NCBI GenBank assembly: GCA_964534335.1
Contig: CAZHPS010000120.1
Span: 1-15,716, forward strand
Reading direction: 5' to 3'
Length of the DNA: 15,716 bases
Source: JAABRU01 sp964534335
GTDB lineage: Bacteria; Desulfobacterota; Desulfobacteria; Desulfobacterales; Desulfococcaceae
A program made the position numbers and the translations under genes. Of the stretch, positions 14,298 to 15,716 are shown piece after piece. Positions within the stretch are counted from its first letter, which is position 1. Every line of letters begins with the position of its first letter. Under the pieces are notes generated by a model. It worked only from the letters and a program-made list of their open reading frames with translations, was not told where the DNA came from and did no database searches.

Positions 14298-15509
14298 TTA
14301 TTTTTTCGGAAAATATTCCGGAAATAAACCCGGAAACAAAAAACCGGCAGCATGGGAAGGAATATTTAAATGAACAGGCCCTTTTGGGGTATGAGACTGA
14401 AGCAAACCATCATCAATCAAATTTTTAAGCACATTGCGGGCAGTTCTTTCAGGTAAGCCCGTAAGCCTCGCTACCTCACCTCTGCTGAATTCTCCGCATA
14501 AAAATGCCTCTTTCAGCAGATAAAAAGATTCTTTCCTTAAAGTGATTTTTCCGGGAATCATTTTTTCATGCCTTAAAGCAGCATATCCTTTCAGTCTGTC
14601 GGCAAAACCTTCAAATTCAAGAAGACTTCCCATAAATTCAATCTGATCCAGACAGGTTTCAAGAAAAAACATGCAAAAATCATTTAAACCTTTTTGGGAA
14701 AGGCAGCCCCGCCCATCAAAATTTCCCTGCCTTTTTGAATCCGCATAAGACAATTTTTCCATATATCTGTCACGATTACGGGCAAAACCTCTGCTTATTG
14801 TCCACAGTCCGTAACCTTTTACCGCAGACTTCATAAAAGTATCTGTGAAAAGCCGGGCGATGCGGCCATTTCCATCCAGAAAAGGATGTATCCACAGCAG
14901 ACGGTGATGGGAACCCGCTGCCCCCAGTATTTTTTTTATTCCATGAAGACTGTCTGTATGATAAATATCCCTGAATTTATGCAAAAAACCGGAAAGAGCA
15001 TGAGATGCCGGAGGAATATGGTTTCCCACCACCACTTCACGATCTCTTACTTTTCCCGGAAAAACTTCGGCTTTTTCTTTTTTTTCTTTGTCCTCAGAAT
15101 ATCTTAAAGCATGAGGCAGACGCTCATAAAACATTTTGTGCAGAAAGGTCAGAAATTCCGGAGAACATATGTCATGCGCTTCTTTTTCCAAAATTTTTTC
15201 AATATATTCCTGAACTTCAACATGTATCCTGCTTTCCATCTGCAGGTCTCTTTTTTCAGAATCCGCAGAGTAATCATTGTTCATGGCTCTCTCAATATCA
15301 GCCGGATGTGTGGAATTTCCCTCTATTCTGTTGGAATAATAACTGTTGATAATTCTAAGAAATTTTATAATTCCTTTTTGGGATATGGGATGGATTTTGC
15401 CGCCTAATTCTGCGGAATCCTGCATAACCCGGACAGCCAGATCTTCCATTTCCTCTGTTTCATACGGAAAAAACGGAGTCATATGAATAAAAGGATTGTC
15501 ATAAAGCAT
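14298..15509 (-). CDS. Fic domain protein (class II type), N-terminal inhibitory motif and C-terminal winged helix
   Basis: A 403-residue Fic enzyme, a family that mostly transfers AMP (or another nucleotide part) from a nucleotide to a hydroxyl side chain of a target protein. The active-site loop HPFLDGNGR (208-216) has the catalytic His208 and the nucleotide-binding residues intact. SNRIEG (59-64) fits the (S/T)xxxE(G/N) inhibitory helix, with E63 expected to block ATP placement; because it precedes the Fic core in the same chain, this is a class II arrangement that needs no separate antitoxin. The C-terminus (about 320-385) has a winged-helix look (EFSRGEVARLTGLPERTARNVL), as in many Fic proteins. 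The ATG is supported by AAGGA 7 bases upstream. It has its own gap from copy C, so it need not be part of the R-M unit. The target is unknown. Confidence 0.95.
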   Translation of the reverse strand: MLYDNPFIHMTPFFPYETEEMEDLAVRVMQDSAELGGKIHPISQKGIIKFLRIINSYYSNRIEGNSTHPADIERAMNNDYSADSEKRDLQMESRIHVEVQEYIEKILEKEAHDICSPEFLTFLHKMFYERLPHALRYSEDKEKKEKAEVFPGKVRDREVVVGNHIPPASHALSGFLHKFRDIYHTDSLHGIKKILGAAGSHHRLLWIHPFLDGNGRIARLFTDTFMKSAVKGYGLWTISRGFARNRDRYMEKLSYADSKRQGNFDGRGCLSQKGLNDFCMFFLETCLDQIEFMGSLLEFEGFADRLKGYAALRHEKMIPGKITLRKESFYLLKEAFLCGEFSRGEVARLTGLPERTARNVLKNLIDDGLLQSHTPKGPVHLNIPSHAAGFLFPGLFPEYFPKK

Positions 15510-15536
15510 ATGCCGATCCTTATCAGAAAATTAAGA

Positions 15537-15561
15537 AGTGCCAAACTTTCAGTTCGGCACT
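15537..15561. terminator. Hairpin upstream of fic, possible terminator
   Basis: AGTGCCAAACT and AGTTCGGCACT pair over 11 positions with one mismatch and a 3-base loop. On the plus strand it is followed by CCTGAATTTTTTT, which suits a rho-independent terminator for a plus-strand transcript, but no plus-strand gene precedes it here. On the minus strand a weaker T-rich stretch follows, so it might instead end a transcript entering from the right or lie in the fic leader. Confidence 0.45.
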
Positions 15562-15609
15562 CCTGAATTTTTTTATGTCAATGGCAGTACGCAAAGCACG
15601 GGAACGGGC

Positions 15610-15716
15610 TTCACCATTCACCATTTACCATTCACCATTTACCATTCACCATTCACCATTTACCATTCACCATTCACCATTCACCATTCACCATTCACCA
15701 TTCACCATTCACCATT
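15610..15716. repeat. Heptanucleotide tandem array (TTCACCA), runs off the window
   Basis: About 15 units of TTCACCA in a row, with three units reading TTTACCA, all within the first half. The last seven or so units before the window edge are uniform. The unit is not a multiple of three, so no steady coding frame is implied and no ORF start is present. Such heptamer arrays occur between genes in several large bacterial genomes (general recollection). True length is unknown because the window ends inside it. Confidence 0.95.

Noticed and set aside
1..15716. Insertion sequence, integrase, tRNA attachment site or tRNA/rRNA gene
   Set aside because: No transposase or integrase frame, terminal inverted repeats with target duplication, or RNA gene signature was found.

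Overview
This 15.7 kb window looks like chromosomal DNA of a Gram-negative bacterium, most likely a Desulfobacterota-type (sulfate-reducer-like) organism with a large, repeat-rich genome. That is inferred from the sigma-54 activator paired with a receiver/kinase hybrid, from the moderate base composition, and from the many short intergenic tandem repeats. No marker gene settles the taxonomy. Every gene I can support lies on the minus strand, so in transcription order the window reads from right to left.

Layout in transcription order: (1) a heptanucleotide tandem array at the right edge (15610-15716, continuing past the window) and a hairpin upstream of (2) a class II-type Fic protein with a C-terminal winged helix (14298-15509). 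(3) Three large paralogous single-chain restriction/modification enzymes of the short, helicase-less 'type ISP-like' family: copy C (10980-14120), copy B (6571-9693) and copy A (3341-6457). A YhcG/DUF1016 PD-(D/E)XK nuclease gene (9695-10756) lies between C and B. A possible 33-codon ORF (6470-6571) links B to A. (4) A cytoplasmic receiver-histidine kinase hybrid (1955-3112) whose stop codon overlaps the start of (5) a PAS-PAS-AAA+-Fis sigma-54 activator (213-1955). (6) A 51-bp tandem repeat of about three units, each able to fold into a 9-bp-stem hairpin, just beyond the activator's stop codon.

The centre of interest is the R-M array. Each of the three proteins (about 1040 residues) carries its own nuclease motif (D62, E77xK79), N6-adenine methylase motifs (DPAGGTLTF and NPPY) and C-terminal specificity region, so each could be a complete enzyme. 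Most of the sequence is almost the same in all three, with blocks of several hundred bases identical at every position between B and C. One internal segment of about 65-70 residues, just after the conserved RPFDVRHIYYHE stretch, is nearly unrelated between the copies. Patches of C match A and other patches match B, so the copies appear to exchange sequence. I infer a locus that diversifies DNA recognition by duplication plus gene conversion. Specificity and activity are not visible from the sequence.

yhcG, B, the small ORF and A are packed tightly (stop/start overlaps or a few bases) and probably form one operon. Copy C and fic have their own upstream gaps. An 18-bp exact match to the start of yhcG downstream of copy A hints that a further yhcG copy once followed A.
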